DNA of 44,103 nt from a virus: IMG/VR virus record IMGVR_UViG_3300020215_000080, positions 1 to 44,103 of that record; one strand, 5' to 3'. The notes beneath the pieces are model-generated. The model saw only the letters and a program-made list of their open reading frames with translations. It did not search any database and was not told the DNA's origin. Below, one piece after another: positions 5,338-11,944 of the stretch; position 1 is the stretch's first letter, and each line of letters starts with the position of its first letter. Position numbers and translations under genes: made by a program.

Positions 5338-6050
5338 GCGGCCTCCTTCTTTCTCGGCGGCAGCTCGGTGACCGAGACCACCCGCACCCTCTCGGCGACG
5401 ACTTCGTCCTCGTTCCTTCCCAGGAACACGGCGAGCACGTCGTTGATGTTGACCCGCCCGTGGACGAGAAGGGGCTTCCGTCCCTTCCTCAGCAGTCGGT
5501 GGGCGAACCACTCCGCCCGCTTCCTGTCGAGGGTCCACGAAAGCCCCCTCGCCCTCTTCTTCATCTGCACGCCCCTCCAGACGTCGATCACGTCGGGGAG
5601 GGACTCGAGCCTCTTGAGCTCCTTCTCGTTCATCACCGCCTCGCGGCCCTCGGTCCGCTCGGACCACACCCGCCGCCACCTGTCCTCGTGCTGGAAGATG
5701 TTCTCGGAGTCGACCCACACCTCGCCGACGAGCCGCCAGTACTCCCGGCCGGACAGGCCCATCGCGCGGTACTCGAGGAGCTTCTCGAGCCGGTAGGGCC
5801 GCTCGTGGAGGAACAGGGCCGAGCCCCACTTCTTCTCCGCCAGCGCCCTCGCGACCATCCGGGACTTGACCCGGTAGCTCTCGTTGTAGACCGCGCACCG
5901 TTTAGGGTCGATCATCAGGTGGATCAGCAGCGGGTGGTGGAGCGTCCAGCCGAACGTCCCCTCGTGTATGTGGCCCGCGAGCTCGGGGATCGCCTCCTCC
6001 TCCTTGTGGAGGAGCTCGGACCACTTGCTGACGAGCTTTTCGTCGCTCAT
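5334..6050 (-). CDS. ADP-ribosyltransferase-like protein (238 aa)
   Basis: The C-terminal half has the R-S-E order of ADP-ribosyltransferases: VWRG (R159), GLSWT (S171), and RNEDEVV (E214-D-E216, an ExE signature) after a beta strand ending VLAVFLG. The N-terminal half is helical and unrecognised. If active it would transfer ADP-ribose from NAD+ to a host target, as T4 Alt/ModA do, though sequence similarity to those is not evident. It is coupled to a downstream cpYpsA/SLOG gene that could bind an ADP-ribose-type ligand. The fold call rests on three short motifs. Confidence 0.5.
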   Translation of the reverse strand: MSDEKLVSKWSELLHKEEEAIPELAGHIHEGTFGWTLHHPLLIHLMIDPKRCAVYNESYRVKSRMVARALAEKKWGSALFLHERPYRLEKLLEYRAMGLSGREYWRLVGEVWVDSENIFQHEDRWRRVWSERTEGREAVMNEKELKRLESLPDVIDVWRGVQMKKRARGLSWTLDRKRAEWFAHRLLRKGRKPLLVHGRVNINDVLAVFLGRNEDEVVAERVRVVSVTELPPRKKEAA

Positions 6051-6307
6051 TCTTTTTCCTCTTCCGGAGGCGCCGTTAAGTCGAAGTCGCCGTACACCCC
6101 TTCCTGGATCGCGGGTTTATGTACCGGGCAGGCCCCCCTCACGCGGACCCACATCTGTATCTGGTCCAGTTTTCCGTCCTCGTTAGAGCCGGGTGTGATC
6201 ACGCGGATGGGCCGGTCCTTTTCTTCGACGATGATCTCGTCGGCGCATTCGTCGCACTCCCAAGTTCTCTTTATGACATGTCGAAACGGCTCGGGTGATA
6301 TCGTCAT
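6047..6307 (-). CDS. Small Cys-containing hypothetical protein (86 aa)
   Basis: CDEC near the N-terminus (WECDECADEIIVEEKD) and a later ACPVH suggest one zinc site, a layout repeated in several small proteins here. The tail is acidic (PPEEEKE). ATG 6307 overlaps the upstream stop (ATGA). Function unknown. Confidence 0.65.
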   Translation of the reverse strand: MTISPEPFRHVIKRTWECDECADEIIVEEKDRPIRVITPGSNEDGKLDQIQMWVRVRGACPVHKPAIQEGVYGDFDLTAPPEEEKE

Positions 6308-6570
6308 CGAACCCTCCCATTGAGGTGGCCGAAGTCGCCGAGGTCGACGATTCCGCCGCTCGTCTGCACCTTGTAGTTGACCCGACACCAGTAGCGCACG
6401 GGCGGGACCTCCTTGTCGGGGTCCTCGGCGTTGACGAGCCGCTCGCCGTCCCAGTACAGGTACGCGAAGGGCGTGCCGTCGGACGTCATTGCGGCCTTGA
6501 AGATGGTCCCCGTCTTCGGGAACGACCGGATGGGCTGCCACCCGTCGACGTTGAGCTGGGTCCTACCCAT
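6304..6570 (-). CDS. Hypothetical protein (88 aa), DUF551-like pattern
   Basis: The start WQPIRSFPKTGTIFKAAM followed by strands and YWCRVNY resembles short phage DUF551-type proteins (W-x-P-I ... P-K). A good ribosome site GGAGG precedes ATG 6570. Predicted beta-rich. Function unknown. Confidence 0.62.
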   Translation of the reverse strand: MGRTQLNVDGWQPIRSFPKTGTIFKAAMTSDGTPFAYLYWDGERLVNAEDPDKEVPPVRYWCRVNYKVQTSGGIVDLGDFGHLNGRVR

Positions 6571-6748
6571 GTTTCCTCCATCCTTCGGGGTCGCGGAGGC
6601 AGGCGACGATCCCGCGTATCGTGTCCCTGAACGAGACGTTGCCGGGCACCTCCTCCATCTCCCGGCATAGGTCCTCTATCTCACCGGAGTCGACGTAGCG
6701 GGCGATGATCTCCGCTACGCGCTCCACCGTTCCTCGCGACGCGACCAT
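6563..6748 (-). CDS. Hypothetical helical protein (61 aa)
   Basis: ATG at 6748 makes a TGATG overlap with the upstream stop; a GTG one codon earlier is possible. The protein is predicted all helical, with no hydrophobic segment. It overlaps the next gene by 8 nt. Function unknown. Confidence 0.55.
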   Translation of the reverse strand: MVASRGTVERVAEIIARYVDSGEIEDLCREMEEVPGNVSFRDTIRGIVACLRDPEGWRKHG

Positions 6749-7122
6749 CACACCGCCTTCTGCTCGGGGGCCTTGCCGAAGTAGAACTGGGCCTGCTGGT
6801 CGGAGAGCTTCTTGAGCCTGCCGTCCCGGCTGTCCATCACGATCCAGGGGTACTTCGTCTTCTTCGAGTCGTACCCGTGGAGGGTCATGCCCATGGCCGA
6901 CTTCGCCGTGTCCAGGTTGTAGAGGCGGGCCATGTCGTCGAGCGCGTCCTGGCGGCGGTCCTTCGCGCCGGGGATCTTCGCGCCCACCTTGATCTCGACC
7001 TCGCCGGGGGTGAACCTCATGTTGCCGACGTGGAACTGCAGACCGAGGCCCGCGGCGTCGAGGACCCGCTGCAGGTCCTTCCTGAGCTTGGTGCAGGCCG
7101 CCTTGTCGAACTGGCTGTACAT
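6748..7122 (-). CDS. Conserved phage protein of unknown function (124 aa)
   Basis: Start ATG 7122 has AGGAG 7 nt upstream and lies just downstream of a strong promoter. The sequence pattern FDKAACTKLRKDLQ, VGNMRFTPGEVEIKVGAK and HGYDSKKTKYPWIVMD occurs, as I recall, in proteins of unknown function from several large phages. It resembles the product of 14090..14482 in order of motifs, so the two are probably paralogues. Confidence 0.72.
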   Translation of the reverse strand: MYSQFDKAACTKLRKDLQRVLDAAGLGLQFHVGNMRFTPGEVEIKVGAKIPGAKDRRQDALDDMARLYNLDTAKSAMGMTLHGYDSKKTKYPWIVMDSRDGRLKKLSDQQAQFYFGKAPEQKAV

Positions 7123-7170
7123 GAACTTTCTCCTAAGGTTTGTTTCGCCCAATCCTGGGCCAATTTTTGA

Positions 7171-7200
7171 ATAATAACAAAAAGTTCATGGAATTGTCAA
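7171..7200 (-). promoter_or_regulatory. Sigma70-type promoter TTGACA-N18-TATTAT
   Basis: On the minus strand TTGACA (7200-7195), 18 nt, TATTAT (7176-7171); with 17 nt the hexamer is TTATTA. It drives the gene starting at 7122. The spacer contains TTCCATGA, shared with the promoter at 12709-12737, and an A/T tract. The -35 overlaps the stop of the upstream gene. Confidence 0.75.
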
Positions 7201-7436
7201 CTGACCATCTTGAGCCTGACGACCCGGGCTATCTCGTCGGCCAGGGCGACCCGGTCTTCGAGCTCCAGCTGGCCCGTCATGGGATTCTCGCTCAGCACCC
7301 GATGGATGATCTCCATCATGTGGTCCAGGTACTCGGGGGTGAACGAGCCCGACTCCCTGAGCTCCTCGGCGAGGCTGTTGGCGATCCTGTCGCAGCTCTC
7401 GTTGAACTTCTCGAGCAGCATCTCCGCCTTGGTCAT
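7197..7436 (-). CDS. Hypothetical helical protein (79 aa)
   Basis: Helical and acidic with heptad-like spacing (LLEKFNESCDRIANSLAEEL). ATG 7436 overlaps the upstream stop. Its stop codon lies inside the -35 element of the next promoter, marking the end of this transcription unit. Function unknown. Confidence 0.65.
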   Translation of the reverse strand: MTKAEMLLEKFNESCDRIANSLAEELRESGSFTPEYLDHMMEIIHRVLSENPMTGQLELEDRVALADEIARVVRLKMVS

Positions 7437-7672
7437 TGCTGGGCCTTCCTGCCCATGAAGGCGGCCGCGACGGAGCCGAGGTTGAGCGGCCGGTCGAACT
7501 CGAGCTGCGTGTGCTCGAGGTCCCTGACCACGTCGATCAGCAGGGCGAGGTCCCGCATCGTGATGAACTGGGGGTCCCCTAGGGTGGGGTGGCCGGTGTC
7601 CTTCAGCTTGCGCTGCAGGTCGTCTATGAGCTTCTGTTTGTCGCCGAAGCTGTAGCCCTTCGGTCTGCTCAT
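7433..7672 (-). CDS. Hypothetical helical protein (79 aa)
   Basis: Mostly helical (KQKLIDDLQRKLKD; MRDLALLIDVVRDLEH). Coupled by ATGA overlaps at both ends. Function unknown. Confidence 0.65.
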   Translation of the reverse strand: MSRPKGYSFGDKQKLIDDLQRKLKDTGHPTLGDPQFITMRDLALLIDVVRDLEHTQLEFDRPLNLGSVAAAFMGRKAQQ

Positions 7673-8016
7673 CGTATCTTGTTCTGCCAGTGGAGGTTGG
7701 ACCTGTACTGGGCCCGGGGCCCGTCGGCGGTGATGCCGAGCTTCCTTCTAATCGCGTCCGCCTTGAGGGCCATCTCGCCGTCGGACCAGTGGTTGTTCAA
7801 ATCGTTCTTGAGCTTGACGGTATGTCGCTTGCGTTGGAGGGTGATGTATACCGTCGCCGGCGTGTCGTCTTCATCTAGCTTGGAGTGCTCTATCCGCTCG
7901 TCTATATGCACGTCCGCGGGGAGCAGTCTCGCAATCTGTCTACCGAACCTAGTCCTTAAATCTCGATTGAAGTTCGGTCGTAGATGGTTGACTACGATAG
8001 TGCGCTTGATGTCCAT
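7669..8016 (-). CDS. Hypothetical basic protein (115 aa)
   Basis: First gene behind the promoter at 8052-8079, with GGAGGAGG as a strong ribosome site before ATG 8016. The protein is basic with a beta-hairpin-like middle (PATVYITLQRKRHTVKLK) and a helical C-terminus. No family recognised. Confidence 0.68.
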   Translation of the reverse strand: MDIKRTIVVNHLRPNFNRDLRTRFGRQIARLLPADVHIDERIEHSKLDEDDTPATVYITLQRKRHTVKLKNDLNNHWSDGEMALKADAIRRKLGITADGPRAQYRSNLHWQNKIR

Positions 8017-8051
8017 CGCCCTCCTCCGTTGGGAATCCGCGTCAATGGTTT

Positions 8052-8079
8052 ACTGTACTCCGTATTAAAAAAAAGTCAA
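8052..8079 (-). promoter_or_regulatory. Sigma70-type promoter TTGACT-N16-TACAGT
   Basis: Minus strand TTGACT (8079-8074) followed by a T tract, 16 nt, then TACAGT (8057-8052), about 35 nt before ATG 8016. The intergenic gap is unusually long for this region, which supports a regulatory role. The -10 is imperfect. Confidence 0.6.
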
Positions 8080-8080
8080 C

Positions 8081-8410
8081 TCAGATCCTGTCGGGATGGT
8101 CCTCCTCCTGCTCGTCGTTCTCCTCGGGCGGCTCGAGCGCCTTGAGCTCGCCCTCCTCGACGTACTCGTCCATGCAGTCCTTGCACACCACCAGCGTGTT
8201 CTCGAGCGAGTCATTCCCCTCGTTGCCGTCCTTGGGCACGAGCCAAAGGTCGCCTGAGGCGAGGTCGGCGCCCGCCCTCGCGAGCTGGCCCACCATGTCG
8301 TGTATCGTGGCGCCCGGCGGCACGGTGGCCGCCGGGTCCAGACGAAACCTAATCAGGCAGGCGCAGCCGTCGCACTCGACGACCGCCTGCACGCTCACTA
8401 CGTTGACCAC
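8081..8410 (-). CDS. Small zinc-ribbon-like acidic protein (109 aa), GTG start
   Basis: GTG 8410 is preceded by AAAGGAGGAG. Two Cys pairs, CDGCAC near residue 13 and CKDCMD near 77, fit a zinc ribbon split by an insertion. The tail is strongly acidic (EENDEQEEDHPD). It is the last gene before a promoter gap. Function unknown. Confidence 0.68.
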   Translation of the reverse strand: MVNVVSVQAVVECDGCACLIRFRLDPAATVPPGATIHDMVGQLARAGADLASGDLWLVPKDGNEGNDSLENTLVVCKDCMDEYVEEGELKALEPPEENDEQEEDHPDRI

Positions 8411-8421
8411 TCGCTCCTCCT

Positions 8422-8544
8422 TTAGACCTTGCAGTACCGGCTGAAGTTGCCCGGCTTGCAGTCGGCCTTGCCCCCTCCGCCGGCGTCAGTCGACTGACAC
8501 CCCGCCACCAACAACACCACCAACAGGATCGCGCATCTCAGCAT
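8422..8544 (-). CDS. Short lipoprotein (40 aa)
   Basis: N-terminus MLRCAILLVVLLVAGCQS has a clear lipobox (LVAGC, Cys16), predicting an outer-membrane lipoprotein with a mature part of only ~25 residues holding two Cys. Such tiny lipoproteins in phages can be o-spanins, but no partner is adjacent; a better spanin pair lies at 35382-36229. It overlaps the 3' end of the GIY-YIG gene by 59 nt in another frame. Ends just before a strong ribosome site for the next gene. Confidence 0.6.
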   Translation of the reverse strand: MLRCAILLVVLLVAGCQSTDAGGGGKADCKPGNFSRYCKV

Positions 8545-8815
8545 CTCTGGCCTCCCTACACTGTGGGCAGTGTCTCGCTGCCCGTTTCCAACTCTTCAGT
8601 CTCTTCTCCAGCTCCCGGTCTCCGTCCTCCCATACCCGCGCCAGCGAGACCTCGCACCCGGCCCTCACCGCCGCGGCGACGAGCGGGGACCTGCGCCCCC
8701 GCTTGCCGTTCACGTGGCACCGCACCCTCCCGACCACGTCCGAATCCGCCGTGTACCCGATGTAGTGCCGGGCGTGCCTGTACGGCGGCTCGAAGTGGAG
8801 GAGGTAGACGGGCAT
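8486..8815 (-). CDS. GIY-YIG-fold protein (109 aa)
   Basis: N-terminal VYLLHF...HYIGYT matches the GIY-YIG nuclease motif; an Arg-rich helix follows (VVGRVRCHVNGKRG) and RVWEDGDRELEKRLK contains the usual catalytic-Glu helix. Small single-domain GIY-YIG proteins of this kind are common in phages and actinobacteria. The C-terminal HCPQC adds a Cys pair. ATG 8815 forms TAATG with the upstream stop. It may be a structure-specific nuclease; activity untested. Confidence 0.65.
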   Translation of the reverse strand: MPVYLLHFEPPYRHARHYIGYTADSDVVGRVRCHVNGKRGRRSPLVAAAVRAGCEVSLARVWEDGDRELEKRLKSWKRAARHCPQCREARDAEMRDPVGGVVGGGVSVD

Positions 8816-9048
8816 TATCTCGGTCTGTCCTTCTGTTTGAGCAGGGTGTAGCAGCGCACGTCGCGAGACCTGAGCTTCGTGCGCCAGTTCGCCGTCTCCC
8901 TGTCGATCCTCCACATCCTCCCCCTGACGTATTCCTCGCCGAGGCCGCCCATGTCCCTCACCGCTTCCACGTAGTTGCTGAGTGAGCGGAGCGCGTCGAC
9001 GGCCTTGCGGGCGGACAGCGCCTCGATGCGGATGGTCATCCTTATCAC
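8815..9048 (-). CDS. Small protein of the dispersed (T/V)xRI paralogue family (77 aa)
   Basis: GTG 9048 overlaps the upstream stop (GTGA). Starts with a beta strand MTIRIEA, then a helix AVDALRSLSNYVEAV, then a basic C-terminal hairpin NWRTKLRSRD. The same order recurs in the proteins at 12741, 12980, 13173, 13851 and 43498, so it belongs to a dispersed small family. Function unknown. Confidence 0.62.
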   Translation of the reverse strand: MIRMTIRIEALSARKAVDALRSLSNYVEAVRDMGGLGEEYVRGRMWRIDRETANWRTKLRSRDVRCYTLLKQKDRPR

Positions 9049-9296
9049 GCGGCGTCCTCGTTGTTCTTCCTCTCCCGCACCGGGCCCATCACGGTCTCGG
9101 TCTTCTCGGCGAACCCCTCGCGGTTGTAGACCGCGGCGAGGAGCTCCCTGAGCTTCATCGGCCGGGTCGTCACCTTCGTGATCTCCCCGTAGGGGCCCTC
9201 GCAGTCCTTTCGGATGTCGAGGGCGTCCTTCAGCGTGGGGGCCGCGACCGAACCCTCGGTCGCGTCCTTCACCGTCACCTCGTAGAACACGGCCAT
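9045..9296 (-). CDS. Hypothetical protein (83 aa)
   Basis: N-terminal strand FYEVTVKDAT, then helices, then a charged tail. ATG 9296 forms TAATG with the upstream stop. It may be a distant relative of the small family that includes its downstream neighbour, but the C-terminal hairpin is missing. Function unknown. Confidence 0.62.
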   Translation of the reverse strand: MAVFYEVTVKDATEGSVAAPTLKDALDIRKDCEGPYGEITKVTTRPMKLRELLAAVYNREGFAEKTETVMGPVRERKNNEDAA

Positions 9297-9526
9297 TATC
9301 CCTCCTTATTTGATTGTTGCATCCTGGCCGCGAAGATCGCCTTGGCCGCGAGGCGGACCTTCTCGACGTCGTTCCTGTGCCACGCGGTAGGCTCCCGCGC
9401 CTTCTTGATGACCTCGATCTGGTTGGCGAACCAGTCCACGGCCTCGACGAGGGCGTCCGCCTGGCCGACCGTCATCTCCACCTGGATCTTCTGACGGGCG
9501 GCGGCCCTTGGGTCCTGCTTCGCCAT
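9296..9526 (-). CDS. Hypothetical helical protein (76 aa)
   Basis: Predicted mainly helical, with VGQADALVEAVDWFANQIEV followed by a basic helix. ATG 9526 lies 4 nt after the upstream stop. No motif recognised. Confidence 0.62.
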   Translation of the reverse strand: MAKQDPRAAARQKIQVEMTVGQADALVEAVDWFANQIEVIKKAREPTAWHRNDVEKVRLAAKAIFAARMQQSNKEG

Positions 9527-9530
9527 CCAG

Positions 9531-10091
9531 CTATATCCTGGCGCCGTAAGTGGCCTTGCCCTGGCCGCTGCGGGAGGCGAGGGCGAAGTGGCGGGGCTTG
9601 GCCCGCTGGCGGTGGTCCCTCGGCACGGGCGTGTGCTTGCCCTGCGCGACCAGCCTCCTGATTCTGCGCTTGCGCTTCGCGAGCTCGACGACCCTCTCCG
9701 AGGGGCTGGGCTTCCTGAGGTAGATGCCCACCTCGTCGACGACCTTGCCCTGGTCGAACCGCTTGATGATCTTCTGCGTCGTCTCGGGGATGATGAAGCG
9801 GGTCAGCTTGCGCCTCGTGCCGTGGAGGATGTCCACGTAGGCGGTCTTGGAGAATATCAGGACGCCCTTGGACTTCAACAGGCGCTTGCACGCCTGGGCG
9901 ACGATGCAGCAGTGGGGCCGGACCTTCTCCTCGCCGACCTCCTCCACCGCCTTGTCGATGTCCTCGCGGGCGAGCTCGATGTAGAGGTCCCGTCGGGCCT
10001 CGACGACCGGCATGTCTCCAAATATCTCCTTCATCAGCGCCCTGTCCTCGTGCGGGTGGCCGCTGACGTTAGGACTCTTTCTACCTGCCAT
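9531..10091 (-). CDS. Hypothetical basic protein (186 aa)
   Basis: Helical N-terminal half with a VRPHCCIVAQACKRLLKSKG segment, then a beta-rich middle (ILHGTRRKLTRFIIPE) and a very basic C-terminus rich in Arg, Lys and His. It could bind nucleic acid. No family recognised. It is the last high-GC gene before the lower-GC islet at 10107-10910. Confidence 0.65.
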   Translation of the reverse strand: MAGRKSPNVSGHPHEDRALMKEIFGDMPVVEARRDLYIELAREDIDKAVEEVGEEKVRPHCCIVAQACKRLLKSKGVLIFSKTAYVDILHGTRRKLTRFIIPETTQKIIKRFDQGKVVDEVGIYLRKPSPSERVVELAKRKRRIRRLVAQGKHTPVPRDHRQRAKPRHFALASRSGQGKATYGARI

Positions 10092-10106
10092 TACAAAGTC
10101 ACTCCT

Positions 10107-10457
10107 CTAGTTACCACACATATAATTCTCTAGCAATGCGTCAGCCACTACGAGCTGCGCATCATGATGGCGATTCTTTGGGTTGTCCTTCAACCATTTG
10201 ATCACCACATCAATGACCTGTTCGGTCGTCACACCATCCTCGAAACAGTACGATATGCTGTCGGCACGAAGGTCGCGCACATCAACTGCTACGTAGCTTT
10301 CCACCGAGCCAGCAATATAGCCACGGCATTGTCCCAGAAGCACGGAATCATGTGGCATCATACACCAGCGATGCAAATCATTTCCAGTTAGCGCAAAAGC
10401 AGGTGAGACCATGCCAGAACCGATAATTAGAATGTGTGCAAGCTTTACTGGGTTCAT
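10107..10457 (-). CDS. Rap1a/Tai-family secreted protein (116 aa)
   Basis: The signal peptide region (MNPVKLAHILIIGSGMVSPA) is followed by a small helical domain with the Rap1a/Tai pattern: CRGYIAGSVES, then VTTEQVIDVVIKWL, KDNPKNRHHDAQ and a C-terminal ALLENYMC with paired Cys. Known Rap1a proteins are periplasmic immunity proteins against type VI amidase effectors; related family members have other roles. In a phage it could protect or modulate the host envelope. Base composition is lower in GC than its surroundings. Its 5' end overlaps the oppositely oriented GIY-YIG gene by 24 bp. Confidence 0.68.
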   Translation of the reverse strand: MNPVKLAHILIIGSGMVSPAFALTGNDLHRWCMMPHDSVLLGQCRGYIAGSVESYVAVDVRDLRADSISYCFEDGVTTEQVIDVVIKWLKDNPKNRHHDAQLVVADALLENYMCGN

Positions 10458-10910
10458 GATGAATCCTGCGACAATCCTGAGACTTCGGGCTACGTAGGAA
10501 TCACAGTCGGCCGTCTGTCTCGCCGACATTATACACACATTCGCCGGGGGGTGGTACCGAGAGATTCTCGGATCGACGTGCTTTTTGAGGGCACCCGCGA
10601 AGAATGCAAGATGATGGAACGAAGGCTCAGGCCTGCGCCCGACTTGGGCTGGAACAAAGCCATTGGCGGTACGGCCGGCGGGATGTTCCGTCGGCAACAT
10701 TCTCCAGAAACTCGTCAGAAGATGTCCGAAGCTCGCCGCCGTTGGCATGAGGCCCACCCCGACTTTCAGCCGGTTGCGTTTCCGTCCCAGAAGGGGAAAC
10801 CGAAGCCGCCGGGTCATGGTGAAAAGCTCCGAGCCATTGCTAAAACCAGGTACAAAGTTGTGCTGCCAGATGGGCGATGGACGTGGGGATACAGAGCAAA
10901 AACGGAATGA
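10434..10910 (+). CDS. GIY-YIG homing-endonuclease-like protein (158 aa)
   Basis: The only plus-strand gene in the left arm. KLYWVHD...SGYVGITVG is the GIY-YIG motif, followed by the RLSRRHYTHIRRG helix and GTREECKMMERRL with the catalytic-type Glu. A NUMOD3-like repeat HSPETRQKMSEARR follows and a basic DNA-binding tail. GTG 10434 is the only possible start (an in-frame stop lies 2 codons earlier). Lower GC, opposite orientation and overlap with both neighbours point to a free-standing mobile endonuclease that inserted at the 3' end of the ligase-like gene. Confidence 0.75.
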   Translation: MCKLYWVHDESCDNPETSGYVGITVGRLSRRHYTHIRRGVVPRDSRIDVLFEGTREECKMMERRLRPAPDLGWNKAIGGTAGGMFRRQHSPETRQKMSEARRRWHEAHPDFQPVAFPSQKGKPKPPGHGEKLRAIAKTRYKVVLPDGRWTWGYRAKTE

Positions 10911-11547
10911 TGAATCCGTAGTTCTTGTGGCCGATCCTGCACTTCGCCTGCCAGTGGGAGTTCGCCCCCGGCGTGACGGGCAGGCCCAGATACGCCATCG
11001 GGTCCTTGAGGACGATGCCCTCGAGCTCGGGGAAGTTCCCGGATTCCGCCATGTCCATGCCCATGTGGGCGCAGGAGGCGTCGAAGGTGCCCGACCGGCT
11101 GACGTACTCGTTGATGCGGTGGTTGGGGTACGGCATGTCGTCTTCCGACGGGACCAGCTCCTTGAGCAGCATGTCCCGCCGCTTGAAGTGCATGTCGGTC
11201 AAGATCTCCCCGTCGTGGACGAGGACGTCGTTGACGACGAAGTGGTTCCTGAGACCACCCTTCACCTTGCTGTGGAGGAGCTCGGCGGACAGGACCGTCC
11301 AGTTGCCGTTGACCGCCACGCCCTTGAAGAACTCGTCGTGCTCGGGGAGCGGCTTCCACAGCTTGTGGTCCTCGTTGTGGCGGGTCTTGTAGACGACGGA
11401 CCGGCCGTTCGTGAATATCACGGAGCCGGTCCCGTTCATCTTCGGCTGCCACCACCAGCCGAGGTCCTTGTACATGCGGATCATGTCCTTGGGCACCCGG
11501 TTCTCGGGCCGGGGCGGGTACAGGAAGATGTACTTCTCGTACCTCAC
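10840..11547 (-). CDS. ATP-dependent DNA ligase-like nucleotidyltransferase domain (235 aa)
   Basis: Has the ordered motifs of covalent nucleotidyltransferases: KMNG (K36, the adenylated lysine, in QPKMNGTG), VLSAEL (motif III region, E89), LEGIVLKDP (motif IV, 175-183) and SHWQAKCRI (motif V, 197-205). It ends soon after motif V with no OB-fold domain. The last ~25 residues (FIIPFLLCIPTSIAHL...) are read from DNA shared with the opposing homing endonuclease and look non-homologous, so the gene may have been truncated or altered by that insertion. GTG 11547 overlaps the upstream HTH gene stop. Confidence 0.7.
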   Translation of the reverse strand: MRYEKYIFLYPPRPENRVPKDMIRMYKDLGWWWQPKMNGTGSVIFTNGRSVVYKTRHNEDHKLWKPLPEHDEFFKGVAVNGNWTVLSAELLHSKVKGGLRNHFVVNDVLVHDGEILTDMHFKRRDMLLKELVPSEDDMPYPNHRINEYVSRSGTFDASCAHMGMDMAESGNFPELEGIVLKDPMAYLGLPVTPGANSHWQAKCRIGHKNYGFIIPFLLCIPTSIAHLAAQLCTWF

Positions 11548-11732
11548 GGCCGCATCCTCCGCTCGAACCACCGCTTGAAGTCCTTGAACCGGTACACCGG
11601 TCCCATCGCGAGCCTGGCGATGGGCTGGGGAAAGTCGGTGAACCGCATCCGCCAGTTGACGACGGCGTTCCGGCTGACGCCGGCGTGCTTGGCCATCTCG
11701 GTGATGCCGGCGAGCTTCACGGTCTTCTTCAT
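11544..11732 (-). CDS. Small helix-turn-helix protein, AlpA/MerR-like (62 aa)
   Basis: ITEMAKHAGVSRNAVVNWRMRF is a clear HTH, followed by YRFKDFKRWFERR, as in AlpA or excisionase-type winged HTH proteins. It consists of the DNA-binding domain alone. ATG 11732 overlaps the upstream stop. Likely a local transcription regulator or excisionase-like factor. Confidence 0.72.
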   Translation of the reverse strand: MKKTVKLAGITEMAKHAGVSRNAVVNWRMRFTDFPQPIARLAMGPVYRFKDFKRWFERRMRP

Positions 11733-11944
11733 GCGTCACCCATCATGTAGTCGTTGCGCTCCTGCAGCCACTCGGCCACGACCTGGATGATCTCCTCCGG
11801 GTCGACCCCGTAATCCTCGAAGTCCGTGCAGGCTATGAGGTCGTCGTAGAGCTGGTTCGGCGTCCACTCGAGGATCTCGCCGTTGTCGTTCTCGAGCGCG
11901 TTGTCGAGCGCCCGCCGAACCAGGCTCTTGAACTCCGGCGTCAC
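11729..11944 (-). CDS. Acidic hypothetical protein (71 aa), GTG start
   Basis: GTG 11944 overlaps the stop of the 242-aa gene. Strongly acidic and helical (NDNGEILEWTPNQLYDDL, EEIIQVVAEWLQE). Could be a DNA mimic or an adaptor, but nothing specific supports this. Confidence 0.62.
   Translation of the reverse strand: MTPEFKSLVRRALDNALENDNGEILEWTPNQLYDDLIACTDFEDYGVDPEEIIQVVAEWLQERNDYMMGDA

Noticed and set aside
4698-5898. Upstream in-frame extension of the cpYpsA gene (416 codons)
   Set aside because: The added part is antisense-like Arg/Gly/Glu-rich shadow of the ADP-ribosyltransferase-like gene; GTG 5337 gives a natural start.
10467-10817. N-terminal extension of the Rap1a-like gene upstream of ATG 10457
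   Set aside because: It is antisense to the GIY-YIG gene and would place the signal peptide in the middle of the protein.
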